NCBI RefSeq assembly: GCF_014168815.1
Contig: NZ_AP021972.1
Coordinates: 4,340,001 to 4,404,000 of the forward strand
Source: Klebsiella sp. WP3-W18-ESBL-02
GTDB taxonomy: Bacteria > Pseudomonadota > Gammaproteobacteria > Enterobacterales > Enterobacteriaceae
DNA: 64,000 nucleotides
Direction of reading: 5' to 3'
Under the pieces are notes generated by a model. It saw only the letters and a list, made by a program, of their open reading frames with translations. It did not search any database and had not been told where the DNA came from. Positions within the stretch are counted from its first letter, which is position 1. Each line of letters begins with the position of its first letter. A program made the translations under genes and the position numbers. This document shows, piece after piece, positions 35,506-44,350 of this stretch.

Positions 35506-36729
35506 TCACAGCATGTTTTTACCGTAAGCCATCGGCGACGTACCAAAGTACGTTGCCAGCGTCTGGCCGATATCCGCGAAGGTTTCACGGTGGCCCAGCG
35601 AACCCGGTTTCACTTTCGGGCCGTACACCAGCACCGGAATGTGTTCACGGGTGTGGTCGGTACCGGTCCAGCTCGGGTCACAGCCGTGGTCAGCGGTGAG
35701 GATCAGAATGTCATCTTCACCGACCAGTTCCATCAGCTCAGGCAGACGGCGGTCGAACAGCTCCAGACCTGCGGCATAACCGGCGATATCGCGACGGTGA
35801 CCCCAGGAAGAGTCGAAGTCCACGAAGTTGGTGAAGACAATCGTCTCATCACCCGCTTCTTTCATCTCTTTGATGGTGGCATCAAACAGCGCATCCAGGC
35901 CGGTGGCTTTCACTTTTTTGGTGATACCGCAGTTCGCATAGATATCCGCAATCTTACCGACGGAAACTACGTGACCGTGTTTTTCATCAACCAGTTTCTG
36001 CAATACGGTCGGTGCCGGCGGTTCAACGGCCAGATCGTGGCGGTTACCGGTACGCTGGAAGTTACCCGCTTTATCACCGATAAACGGACGCGCGATAACG
36101 CGGCCAATGTTGTAACCACCTTCGGTCAGCTCTTCACGGGCGATTTCGCACAGCTCGTAAAGTTTATCCAGGCCAAAGGTCTCTTCATGGCAGGCGATCT
36201 GGAATACGGAGTCCGCAGAGGTATAGAAAATCGGCTTGCCGGTTTTCATATGCTCTTCGCCCAGTTGATCCAGAATCACGGTACCGGAAGAGTGGCAATT
36301 ACCGAGGTAACCCGGCAGGTTGGCACGTTTTACCAGTTTATCCAGCAGTTCCTGCGGGAAGCTGTTTTCGTGGTCGCTGAAGTAGCCCCAGTCAAACAGA
36401 ACCGGCACGCCGGCGATTTCCCAGTGGCCTGACGGCGTATCTTTACCGGAAGAGAGTTCATGCGCCCAACCATAGGCGCCAATGACCTCGGCGTTGCCGT
36501 CCATACCCGCGGCAATTTTGCCGGTAGAACCTTCATGCGCTTTCACCAGCCCCAGACGGGTAAGGTTAGGCAAATTCAGCGGGCCTTTACGGCCGTGGTC
36601 AGCCTCGCCTTTGGCACAGGCTTCTGCAATGTGGCCCATCGTGTCGGCGCCAACATCACCAAAGCGGTCAGCATCTTCCGTTGCACCAATCCCAAAGGAG
36701 TCCAGCACCATAATAAATGCACGTTTCAT
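35506..36729 (-). CDS. deoB: Phosphopentomutase
   Basis: 407-residue enzyme converting (deoxy)ribose-1-phosphate to the 5-phosphate. It belongs to the alkaline phosphatase superfamily: metal-binding FIMVLDSFGIGATEDADRFG at the N-terminus (nucleophilic Asp/Thr region), and ILTADHGCDPSWTGTDHTRE near residue 340. I chose ATG 36729 (preceded by GGAGAACA) over 36741. It joins the products of DeoA and DeoD to the aldolase DeoC. Confidence 0.97.
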   Translation of the reverse strand: MKRAFIMVLDSFGIGATEDADRFGDVGADTMGHIAEACAKGEADHGRKGPLNLPNLTRLGLVKAHEGSTGKIAAGMDGNAEVIGAYGWAHELSSGKDTPSGHWEIAGVPVLFDWGYFSDHENSFPQELLDKLVKRANLPGYLGNCHSSGTVILDQLGEEHMKTGKPIFYTSADSVFQIACHEETFGLDKLYELCEIAREELTEGGYNIGRVIARPFIGDKAGNFQRTGNRHDLAVEPPAPTVLQKLVDEKHGHVVSVGKIADIYANCGITKKVKATGLDALFDATIKEMKEAGDETIVFTNFVDFDSSWGHRRDIAGYAAGLELFDRRLPELMELVGEDDILILTADHGCDPSWTGTDHTREHIPVLVYGPKVKPGSLGHRETFADIGQTLATYFGTSPMAYGKNML

Positions 36730-36781
36730 CTTGTTCTCCATACATCTTGCGCTGTAAAAAAGCGATCAGATCAGTATATCG

Positions 36782-38104
36782 TTATTCAGTGATACGACGA
36801 TAGACTGTCGGTGTAATTTCTGGGGCTTTATCGTCCAGTTTAATTGCCGCTTTGACGGCTTTCGCCGCATCCTGCCAGCTGGCCTCATCTTTGGCGTGGA
36901 TCACCGCCAGCGGGCGCTGCCCGTCGACGCTATCGCCCAAACGGGCCATGTCGGTAAAGCCGACGCTGTAATCAATAGTGTCCGACGCCTGACGACGACC
37001 ACCGCCCATCGACACGACGGCCATACCCAGTGCACGGGTGTCCATCGCGCTCACGAAACCTTCGGTATCAGCATAGACCGCTTTACTGAGCATCGCCGTT
37101 GGCAGATATTTCGCATAGTTTTCAACGAAATCAGTCGGCCCCTTCTGCGCGGCAACCATGCGACCGAAGATCTCAGCCGCCTTACCGTTATCCAGTACCG
37201 CCTGCAGTTTGGCGCGCGCTTCAGCGTCATCTTTCGCCAGACGACCGGAGATCAGCATCTCAACGCACAGCGCCATCGTGACATCTAACAGGCGAGGGTT
37301 GCGGTATTCCCCCGTCAGGAACTGCACCGCTTCACGTACTTCAACGGCGTTACCTGCGCTGGACGCCAGCACCTGGTTCATGTCGGTCAGCAGTGCGGTG
37401 GTTTTCACACCCGCGCCGTTGGCCACGCCAACAATGGCTTCCGCCAGTGCAGCAGAGAGTTCGTAGGTCGGCATAAATGCGCCGCTGCCCACTTTCACAT
37501 CCATCACCAGCGCATCCAGCCCTTCTGCCAGCTTTTTGGCGAGGATAGACGCGGTAATCAACGGAATAGAGTCCACCGTCGCGGTAATGTCGCGGGTAGC
37601 GTAAAAACGTTTATCCGCCGGTGCGAGCGAGCTGGTTTGCCCAATAATCGCCACACCCACGTCTTTAATAATTTCGCGGAATCGGTTGTCATCCGGGAAG
37701 ATGTCGAAACCCGGAATCGCCTCCAGCTTGTCGAGCGTTCCGCCGGTATGACCAAGGCCACGACCCGAAATCATCGGAATGTAGCCGCCGCAGGCAGCAA
37801 CCATCGGGCCCAGCATCAGAGAGGTAACGTCACCGACGCCGCCGGTAGAGTGCTTGTCAACAATCGGGCCGTTGAGGTTCAGGCTCTTCCAGTCCAGGAC
37901 AGTGCCTGAATCTCGCATCGCCATGGTCAATGAGACACGTTCTGGCATGCTCATATCATGGAAGAAAATGGTCATCGCCAGCGCGGCAATCTGCCCTTCA
38001 GAGATGGTGTTGTCGCGAATACCGTTGATAAAGAAACGAATCTCTTCATCACTCAGCGCCAGGCCATCACGTTTTTTGCGAATAATTTCTTGAGCGAGAA
38101 ACAA
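36782..38104 (-). CDS. deoA: Thymidine phosphorylase
   Basis: 440-residue enzyme cleaving thymidine and deoxyuridine. The family signature SGRGLGHTGGTLDKLEAIPG (about residues 113-132) is intact, and KHSTGGVGDVTS (near 84) forms the phosphate site. Length matches the E. coli protein. It lies between deoC and deoB in the deoxynucleoside catabolic operon. Confidence 0.97.
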   Translation of the reverse strand: MFLAQEIIRKKRDGLALSDEEIRFFINGIRDNTISEGQIAALAMTIFFHDMSMPERVSLTMAMRDSGTVLDWKSLNLNGPIVDKHSTGGVGDVTSLMLGPMVAACGGYIPMISGRGLGHTGGTLDKLEAIPGFDIFPDDNRFREIIKDVGVAIIGQTSSLAPADKRFYATRDITATVDSIPLITASILAKKLAEGLDALVMDVKVGSGAFMPTYELSAALAEAIVGVANGAGVKTTALLTDMNQVLASSAGNAVEVREAVQFLTGEYRNPRLLDVTMALCVEMLISGRLAKDDAEARAKLQAVLDNGKAAEIFGRMVAAQKGPTDFVENYAKYLPTAMLSKAVYADTEGFVSAMDTRALGMAVVSMGGGRRQASDTIDYSVGFTDMARLGDSVDGQRPLAVIHAKDEASWQDAAKAVKAAIKLDDKAPEITPTVYRRITE

Positions 38105-38164
38105 GGTACCCTCCTTATTGTGGGCTGGATAAGCACGAAGCCCCCAGCACAGAACATCTCCGTT

Positions 38165-38233
38165 GTAGGCCTGATAAGCGAAACGCCATCAGGCAAATTT
38201 GCCGGATGGCGGCTGTCGCCTTATCCGGCCTAC
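38165..38233. repeat. BIME between deoC and deoA
   Basis: Opposed REP units (GTAGGCCTGATAAGC at 38165; GCCGGATGGCGGCTG... to 38233). Confidence 0.9.
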
Positions 38234-38250
38234 ACAGGACAATTCAGATT

Positions 38251-39030
38251 TTAATAGCTGCTAGCGCTCTTACCGTCGCCATGGCCCAGTGCTTTCAGCA
38301 GGCTGGCCAGCAGGGAAGAAGCACCGAAGCGGTAGTGACGGGAGTCAGCCCAATCCGCGCCGAACAGTTCGTCAGCAATAGACAGGAACAGCTGCGCGTC
38401 TTCCGCAGTACGCACACCGCCCGCCGGTTTGAAGCCCACGGTTTTCTGTACGCCCATGTCACGAATCACTTCCATCATGATGCGCGCACTTTCTGGCGTC
38501 GCGTTCACCGGCACTTTACCGGTAGAAGTTTTGATGAAATCTGCACCAGCTTTGATAGAAATTTCAGACGCTTTGCGAATCAGCGCTTCTTCTTTCAGCT
38601 CGCCGGTTTCGATGATCACTTTCAGCAGTACGTTTGCCGCAGCACACGCGTCTTTACAGGCTTTCACCAGATCAAAACCTACCTGCTCGTTACCGGCGAT
38701 CAGCGCGCGGTACGGGAACACCACGTCAACTTCATCTGCGCCGTAGGCAATCGCCGCACGGGTTTCCGCCAGCGCAATCTCGATGTCGTCATTGCCGTGC
38801 GGGAAGTTGGTGACGGTTGCGATGCGGATATCCGGCGTCCCCTGCTCTTTCAGCGTTTTACGCGCAATTGGGATGAAACGCGGATAGATGCAAACTGCCG
38901 CGGTGTTACCCACCGGGGTTTTAGCCTGATGGCACAGCGCGATGACTTTCGCGTCGGTGTCATCTTCATTCAGGGTAGTTAAGTCCATTAACTGCAGCGC
39001 ACGCAGGCTGCTTGCCTTTAAATCAGTCAT
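38251..39030 (-). CDS. deoC: Deoxyribose-phosphate aldolase
   Basis: 259-residue class I aldolase splitting deoxyribose-5-phosphate into glyceraldehyde-3-phosphate and acetaldehyde. The Schiff-base Lys is in DFIKTSTGKVPVNAT (near residue 167), and KPAGGVRTAEDAQLF (near 200) carries the second essential Lys. I chose ATG 39030 (MTDLKASSLRAL) because it matches the family start. First gene of deoCABD, expected to be controlled by DeoR, CytR and CRP. Confidence 0.97.
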   Translation of the reverse strand: MTDLKASSLRALQLMDLTTLNEDDTDAKVIALCHQAKTPVGNTAAVCIYPRFIPIARKTLKEQGTPDIRIATVTNFPHGNDDIEIALAETRAAIAYGADEVDVVFPYRALIAGNEQVGFDLVKACKDACAAANVLLKVIIETGELKEEALIRKASEISIKAGADFIKTSTGKVPVNATPESARIMMEVIRDMGVQKTVGFKPAGGVRTAEDAQLFLSIADELFGADWADSRHYRFGASSLLASLLKALGHGDGKSASSY

Positions 39031-39078
39031 TTTGCTCTCCGACGGCGCATTGCCGTTCAAATCGTTACCTTGCGGGTC

Positions 39079-39094
39079 TGTGATTATTGTAACA
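39079..39094 (-). promoter_or_regulatory. Degenerate DeoR-like operator near deoP2
   Basis: 16-bp site whose minus-strand reading TGTTACAATAATCACA matches the DeoR operator at 12 of 16 bases. It lies about 50 bp upstream of deoC. Assignment is tentative. Confidence 0.4.
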
Positions 39095-39110
39095 CCGCCC
39101 CGCGCTCACA

Positions 39111-39129
39111 CTTCGACATTCATCACACT
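39111..39129 (-). promoter_or_regulatory. Possible CRP site upstream of deoC
   Basis: Minus-strand TGTGATGAATGTCGAAG resembles the CRP/CytR target of E. coli deoP2 (TGTGATgtgtaTCGAAG from memory). Confidence 0.5.
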
Positions 39130-39288
39130 TAGTGAAAACTTCGTACAAATTTGCATAACAACAACGCGATCAACTTCAAACTTTCAAGCCTCCGTGGGCA
39201 AATAAAGCGCCACTTCAGCCGATAGGATCAAAAGATAGCCTCATCGTTTTTCATACACTTCGCGCATCTCTCGTCTGAGGAACTGAAG

Positions 39289-40839
39289 ATGCCCACTTCG
39301 CTCGATACACCGCTGCTGCAACACTGCCAGCAAATTGTGACAAGCTCCGTGTTATCCCCGGAACAAAAGCGTCATTTCCTGGCGCTGGAAGCCGAGAACG
39401 CTCTGCCGTACCCTGCGCTCCCCGAAGCGGCGCAGGCCGCGCTGGCTGAAGGCGTCATTTGCGATATGTTCGAAGGACATGCGCCGTATAAACCGCGCTA
39501 TGTCTTACCGGACTATCAACGTTTTCTTGCCAACGGCTCCCAATGGCTCGAGCTGGAAGGCGCACAGGATCTGGATGACGCGCTCTCGCTGCTGACGATT
39601 CTTTATCATCACGTCCCTTCCGTGACCGCCATGCCGGTCTACCTGGGCCATCTTGATGCGCTGCTGTCGCCATATGTTAGAATTCTAACACAAGATGAAA
39701 TCGATATTCGAATAAAACGTTTCTGGCGCTACCTGGATCGTACGCTGCCCGACGCATTCACCCACGTCAACATTGGCCCACACGATACGCCAATTACGCG
39801 CGCAATTTTACGCGCAGATGCCGAATTAAAGCAGGTTGCACCAAACCTGACCTTTATCTACGATCCGCAAATTACCCCTGACGATCTGCTGCTCCAGGTG
39901 GCACAAAATATTTGTGAGTGCAGTAAGCCGCATATCGCCAACGGCCCGAAAAATGATAAAATTTTCACAAACGGTCAATATGGCATCGTGAGTTGTTACA
40001 ACTCGCTGCCGCTCGCCGGCGGCGGCAGCACACTGGTGCGTCTGAATTTGCAGCAGGTTGCCCGGCGCAGTGACTCCATCGATGACTTCTTTAACCGCAC
40101 GCTGCCGCACTACTGTCAGCAGCAAATCGCCATCATTGATGCGCGCTGTCGCTTCCTCTACGAGCAATCCGGCTTCTTTGAGAATAGCTTCCTGGTCAAT
40201 GAAGGGCTGATCGATCCCGCGCGCTTTGTGCCCATGTTCGGCATTTATTCGCTAGCAGAAGCGGTCAACGAGCTGTGTGAACGCAACGGCATTGACGGGC
40301 GCTACGGTAAGGATGAGCAAGCAAACACGCTCGCCTACCGCATCAGCGCCGCACTGGCGGAGTTCGTCGCACAAACGCCGGTGCAGTACGGCTGGCAGCA
40401 GCGCGCGCTGCTGCACGCGCAGTCGGGGATAAGCTCAGACACCGGCACCACACCGGGTGCGCGTCTGCCATACGGCGACGAACCGGATCCGATTACCCAT
40501 CTACTGACCGTTGCACCGCACCACCCGTACTACACGGCCGGCATCAGCGACATACTGACACTCGATGAGACGGTAAAACGTAACCCGCAGGCGGTGATGC
40601 AGCTATGCCTGGGGGCGTTTAACGCCGGTATGCGTGAATTCAGCGCCAACGTCAGCGGGAACGATCTGGTCCGCGTGACCGGCTACATGGTGCGCTTGTC
40701 CGATCTGGAGAAATACCGCGCAGAAGGCTCACGTACCAACACCACCTGGCTCGGTGAAGAAGCCGCACGTAATACCCGTATCCTGGAGCGTCAACCTCGT
40801 GTCGTCAGTCATGAACAGCAGATGCGCTTTAGTCAGTAA
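39289..40839 (+). CDS. yjjI: Glycyl-radical enzyme YjjI (DUF3029)
   Basis: 516-residue member of the glycyl radical family. The C-terminal glycyl-radical loop RVTGYMVRLSDLEKYR (near residue 463) contains the RVxGY signature. Catalytic cysteines are less easily placed; VSCYNSLPLAGGG near 240 is a candidate. Substrate unknown. The activase yjjW follows with a 41-bp overlap. Placement beside deo suggests, but does not prove, a role in deoxynucleoside or acetaldehyde metabolism without oxygen. A DeoR operator lies within the coding region. Confidence 0.92.
   Translation: MPTSLDTPLLQHCQQIVTSSVLSPEQKRHFLALEAENALPYPALPEAAQAALAEGVICDMFEGHAPYKPRYVLPDYQRFLANGSQWLELEGAQDLDDALSLLTILYHHVPSVTAMPVYLGHLDALLSPYVRILTQDEIDIRIKRFWRYLDRTLPDAFTHVNIGPHDTPITRAILRADAELKQVAPNLTFIYDPQITPDDLLLQVAQNICECSKPHIANGPKNDKIFTNGQYGIVSCYNSLPLAGGGSTLVRLNLQQVARRSDSIDDFFNRTLPHYCQQQIAIIDARCRFLYEQSGFFENSFLVNEGLIDPARFVPMFGIYSLAEAVNELCERNGIDGRYGKDEQANTLAYRISAALAEFVAQTPVQYGWQQRALLHAQSGISSDTGTTPGARLPYGDEPDPITHLLTVAPHHPYYTAGISDILTLDETVKRNPQAVMQLCLGAFNAGMREFSANVSGNDLVRVTGYMVRLSDLEKYRAEGSRTNTTWLGEEAARNTRILERQPRVVSHEQQMRFSQ
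39675..39690. promoter_or_regulatory. DeoR operator (deoO1-like) inside yjjI
   Basis: TGTTAGAATTCTAACA is a perfect 16-bp palindrome identical to the DeoR consensus. It is about 650 bp upstream of deoC, the position of the deoP1/O1 site in E. coli, where DeoR makes a repression loop with O2. Confidence 0.9.
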
Positions 40840-41674
40840 AATCATCCCGTTCTCCTGCGTTGACGGGCCAGGCAGCCGCCTGGCCCTGTTCCTGCAAGGG
40901 TGCAATCTGCGCTGTAAAAACTGCCATAACCCTTGGACCATGGGGCGCTGCAACGACTGCGGCGAATGCGTAGCGCAGTGCCCGCACCAGGCGCTGCGCA
41001 TCGATGGCGGTCGCGTAGCGTGGCAGCCCGACGCCTGCCAGCAGTGCGATACCTGTCTGCACATGTGCCCGCAGCAGGCGACGCCCATGGCGCAGTCAAT
41101 GAGCGTGGAACAGGTCATTCAGCACATTAGCAAGGTCGCGCCGTTTATTGAGGGCATCACCGTCAGCGGCGGCGAAGCCACTACCCAACTGCCGTTTATC
41201 TGCGCGCTATTCGCGCGCCTGAAGGCCATGCCCGGGCTTCGGCATCTGACCTGTCTTGTTGACAGCAACGGGGAACTGCCGATAAGCGGCTGGCAGAAGC
41301 TGCAACCGCTATGCGACGGCGTCATGGTCGATTTAAAAGCGTGGGACAATGCACGTCATGTCGCGCTGACCGGCCGAGGAAACGCGCGCATTAAGCAAAG
41401 CATACTCTGGCTGGCGCAGCACGGCATGCTCAGCGAACTGCGGCTGCTGGTGATTCCCGACCAGACGGATTATCGGCAAAACGCCGAGTCGCTCTGCGCA
41501 TTTATTACCAGCCTTGGCGATGTGCCCGTTCGTTTGAACGCGTTTCACGCACACGGGGTTTATGGAGAGGCAAAAACGTGGCGCAGCGCCGGGCCACAGG
41601 ATATTGAAGCCCTGAGCCAAGCGCTGCAGGCCGGAGGAATCACGAAGATTATCCCTCCGGCGCTTTACTTATAG
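40799..41674 (+). CDS. yjjW: Glycyl-radical enzyme activase YjjW (radical SAM)
   Basis: 291-residue radical SAM activase. The cluster motif is CNLRCKNC (CxxxCxxC type, near residue 35). A two-[4Fe-4S] ferredoxin insert follows (CNDCGECVAQCP and CQQCDTCLHMCP), typical of class II activases. The GTG at 40799 is chosen because GGAG precedes it and the protein then starts MSSVMNSRCALVSK, as in E. coli. The overlap with yjjI indicates coupled translation. It ends overlapping the convergent nucleoside transporter by 6 bp. Confidence 0.92.
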   Translation: MSSVMNSRCALVSKIIPFSCVDGPGSRLALFLQGCNLRCKNCHNPWTMGRCNDCGECVAQCPHQALRIDGGRVAWQPDACQQCDTCLHMCPQQATPMAQSMSVEQVIQHISKVAPFIEGITVSGGEATTQLPFICALFARLKAMPGLRHLTCLVDSNGELPISGWQKLQPLCDGVMVDLKAWDNARHVALTGRGNARIKQSILWLAQHGMLSELRLLVIPDQTDYRQNAESLCAFITSLGDVPVRLNAFHAHGVYGEAKTWRSAGPQDIEALSQALQAGGITKIIPPALYL

Positions 41675-42946
41675 TGCGAGGAACACGCCGGCAATCGTGG
41701 CGCTCATCAGGTTAGAAAGCGTGCCCGCAGCAACGGCCTTCAGCCCGAGCTGCGCAATCTCCGGACGACGTTTTGGCGCCATGCTGCCCAGCCCACCGAT
41801 CAAAATCGCGATAGAAGACAGGTTGGCAAATCCGCACAGCGCAAAGGAGATAATCGCTTTGGTGTGGTTAGAAATCACCTGCAAACCAGCCGCGGCAACT
41901 TCCGCATCTGCTTTCAGGTATTCACCGAAGTTCATGTACGCCACGAACTCGTTAATCACCAGCTTCTGGCCGATAAACGACCCGGCCACCGTCGCTTCGC
42001 TCCACGGTACGCCAATCACCCACGCCAGCGGCGAGAAGACCCAGCCAAGGATCAGCTGCAGCGACAGCTCCGGATAGTTAAACCAGCCGCCCACGCCGGA
42101 AAGGATACCGTTCAGCAGCGCAATCAGCGCGATAAACGCCAGCAGCATTGCCCCCACGTTCAGCGCCAGCTGCATCCCGGATGCCGCACCAGAGGCCGCC
42201 GCGTCAAGCACGTTGCTCGGGGCATCCGTACCCTGCGCGTCCTGTTCCAGCGCAGGAGAATCATGCGGTGTTTCCGTTTCCGGAATGATGATTTTCGCGA
42301 ACAGCAGGCCGCCCGGTGCCGCCATAAACGACGCTGCAATCAGGTACTCCAGCGGCACGCCCATCTGCGCATAGCCCGCCAGCACGGAACCGGCCACCGA
42401 CGCCAGCCCGCCGCACATAACGGCGAACAGCTCGGAGCGCGTCATGGTGGCGATGTACGGACGTACCACCAGCGGAGCTTCCGTCTGACCAACAAAGATA
42501 TTTGCGGTGGCGGAAAGCGATTCCGTTCGCGACGTTTTCAGCACCTTACGCAGGCCGCCGCCCAGAATACGGATGACAAACTGCATGATGCCAAGATAGT
42601 AAAGCACGGCGATCAGCGAAGAGAAGAAGACGATGACCGGCAGCACGCGCAGCGCAAAAATAAAGCCGCCGCCGCCGAATACTTCAAACATTTTATCGGA
42701 TACCAGACCGCCGAAAAGGAAGCCGATCCCTTCGTTGCCGTAGGCGATAACGTTAGCCACGCCTTCAGACATCGCCAGCAGCACTTTTCGCCCGGCCGGT
42801 ACATAGAGGATGAGCGCGCCGATGCCGACCTGGATAAGCCAGGCGCCAAACACGGTGCGCAGATTAATTGCTTTACGATTACTGGAAAGAAGTATGGCAA
42901 TGGCGAGCAGCACCACCATGCCGATGAGTCCCATGAGGATTTGCAT
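41669..42946 (-). CDS. NupC-family (CNT) nucleoside transporter
   Basis: 425-residue concentrative nucleoside transporter with about ten transmembrane helices. CNT motifs are seen: NIFVGQTEAPLVVRPYI (near residue 160), LASVAGSVLAGYAQMGVP, AASFMAAPGGLLFAK and KLVINEFVAYMNF plus ALCGFANLSSIAI near the C-terminus. It imports nucleosides with protons. The location next to the deo/yjjIW genes suggests deoxynucleoside uptake feeding the DeoABCD route. It resembles NupX/YeiM and NupC; exact orthology is not settled. Confidence 0.9.
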   Translation of the reverse strand: MQILMGLIGMVVLLAIAILLSSNRKAINLRTVFGAWLIQVGIGALILYVPAGRKVLLAMSEGVANVIAYGNEGIGFLFGGLVSDKMFEVFGGGGFIFALRVLPVIVFFSSLIAVLYYLGIMQFVIRILGGGLRKVLKTSRTESLSATANIFVGQTEAPLVVRPYIATMTRSELFAVMCGGLASVAGSVLAGYAQMGVPLEYLIAASFMAAPGGLLFAKIIIPETETPHDSPALEQDAQGTDAPSNVLDAAASGAASGMQLALNVGAMLLAFIALIALLNGILSGVGGWFNYPELSLQLILGWVFSPLAWVIGVPWSEATVAGSFIGQKLVINEFVAYMNFGEYLKADAEVAAAGLQVISNHTKAIISFALCGFANLSSIAILIGGLGSMAPKRRPEIAQLGLKAVAAGTLSNLMSATIAGVFLAL

Positions 42947-43093
42947 ACAGAGTCCCTGTGTATTGAAAAATATAAATATTACGGCAAACCTACGGCGCCG
43001 ATTATAACGTCACGGGATTATATTTTTCGTTCGCTGTCACAGGTTTCACGCAATAGAATCAGGCTAATACCTGACAATGAGATCTACGTCACC

Positions 43094-43873
43094 TTACAAG
43101 GCCGAAAAGAGTGCATGAGTATTGGCGTAAAGCGCGCTGGCTATCTGTTCCGGTGCCTCCGGGCGCAGTGAACAAAGATGAGTAAAGACGTCCGCAATCC
43201 GCTCGGGTCGATTCGACTGCCCTTGATAACCGTTGAGTGGCATATCAGGGGCGTCGGTTTCCAGCACCAGTGCTGAAAGCGGCAGTTGCGCCATCACGTC
43301 CCGCGTCTTGCTGGCCCGCGGGTAAGAAATCGTGCCGCCAACGCCAATTTTATAGCCCAACTGAACGAAGCGTTCCGCCTGCTGCAGGCTACCGGCAAAG
43401 CCATGTACCACACCGGTTCGCGGCAGGTTATGCCGCTTGAGATGCAGCGCCAGCTTGTCATGGGTACGTCGCGAATGCAGGATCACCGGCAGATCGTACC
43501 GCTTTGCCAACCGTAACTGCGCATCCAGCAGGTATTGCTGACGTTCAAACTGCGGGTCCTCACGGTACAGATCGAGGCCAATTTCCCCGATCGCCACCAG
43601 CTTTTTCGGGCGCGCGGCCAGCAGGCTCTCAAGCTGTGCCAGACTCTGCTCGTCGTGGTGCTCTACGACAATCGGATGCAGACCGAGCGCGGCATACAGC
43701 GGCGCATGCGAGGCGGCCAGCGCCAGCACGCGGGTGAAACGCGCCGCTTCAGTCGCCGGAACGATAATGTTCTCCACGCCCGCCTGCGCCGCACGCGCCA
43801 GGCTCGCCGCTTCATCATCGGTAAAAGGGGGAAAATCAAAATGACAGTGGGTGTCGATAAAACGGTAGGTCAC
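43094..43873 (-). CDS. yjjV: TatD-family metal-dependent hydrolase YjjV
   Basis: 259-residue putative DNase/hydrolase. Metal ligands are visible in FIDTHCHFDFPPF (residues 4-16), AIGEIGLDLYRED (near 94), VILHSRRTHDK (near 128), GVVHGFAGSL (near 153) and LVLETDAPDMP (near 203). I chose the GTG at 43873 (GAGG upstream); the upstream frame crosses the ytjA terminator. TatD proteins act as 3'-5' exonucleases; YjjV's substrate is not firmly known. Confidence 0.9.
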   Translation of the reverse strand: MTYRFIDTHCHFDFPPFTDDEAASLARAAQAGVENIIVPATEAARFTRVLALAASHAPLYAALGLHPIVVEHHDEQSLAQLESLLAARPKKLVAIGEIGLDLYREDPQFERQQYLLDAQLRLAKRYDLPVILHSRRTHDKLALHLKRHNLPRTGVVHGFAGSLQQAERFVQLGYKIGVGGTISYPRASKTRDVMAQLPLSALVLETDAPDMPLNGYQGQSNRPERIADVFTHLCSLRPEAPEQIASALYANTHALFSAL

Positions 43874-43924
43874 GCGCGCCTCGTCGGTAAAGCTGGTCTG
43901 AGGGTATCGTAAAACAGCCGCCAT

Positions 43925-43953
43925 AAAAAAAGCCAGCACGTAGGCGCTGGCTT
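43925..43953 (-). terminator. ytjA terminator
   Basis: AAGCCAGC / GCTGGCTT stem with an 8-nt loop and a T7 run on the minus strand, upstream of yjjV. Confidence 0.88.
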
Positions 43954-43983
43954 ATACCGTGGTTGCTGTGATGTTAAGAAAAG

Positions 43984-44145
43984 CTAAGGACGCTTACGTC
44001 CCATGAAGAGGCTGACCAGGAACAGAATGATACCGACAACGAACACAATTTTTGCTGCGCCCGCTGCTGCCCCCGCCAAGCCACCAAAGCCCAATGCGGC
44101 GGCAATCAACGCGATAACCAGAAAGATAATGCCCCAACGAAACAT
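43984..44145 (-). CDS. ytjA: Small membrane protein YtjA (DUF1328)
   Basis: 53 residues, reading MFRWGIIFLVIALIAAALGF then GGLAGAAAGAAKIVFVVGII and ending in FMGRKRP. Two hydrophobic helices, with Gly/Ala between and a basic end, fit the DUF1328 family of small inner-membrane proteins of unknown function. AGGAG stands just before the ATG. In E. coli osmY lies between this gene and prfC; here it is absent. Confidence 0.93.
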   Translation of the reverse strand: MFRWGIIFLVIALIAAALGFGGLAGAAAGAAKIVFVVGIILFLVSLFMGRKRP

Positions 44146-44316
44146 ATGATTCTCCTTTATCCGTACGTGCCGACCAGTTGATCGATCCAGTAACTAAAAT
44201 CAACAAGATATTTTTCATCGTGCTGATAATGAGACTAGGTCAAAAAGGACGCCGCTGCGTTAAAACCTACCGCAATTAGGAACATTCTGTCGTTGGGAGC
44301 GAGGGGGAAAAACGGG

Positions 44317-44342
44317 CAGAGCACGGCGGACGCCGTGCTCTG
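44317..44342 (-). terminator. prfC terminator
   Basis: Perfect 12-bp stem AGAGCACGGCG / CGCCGTGCTCT with a short loop; minus-strand CCCGTTTTTCC follows, 9 bp after the prfC stop. Confidence 0.88.
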
Positions 44343-44350
44343 AAGGGCGA

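Noticed and set aside
41864..43171. 435-codon open frame on the plus strand
   Set aside because: Antisense to the nucleoside transporter and running into the yjjV end; highly basic, no domain features.
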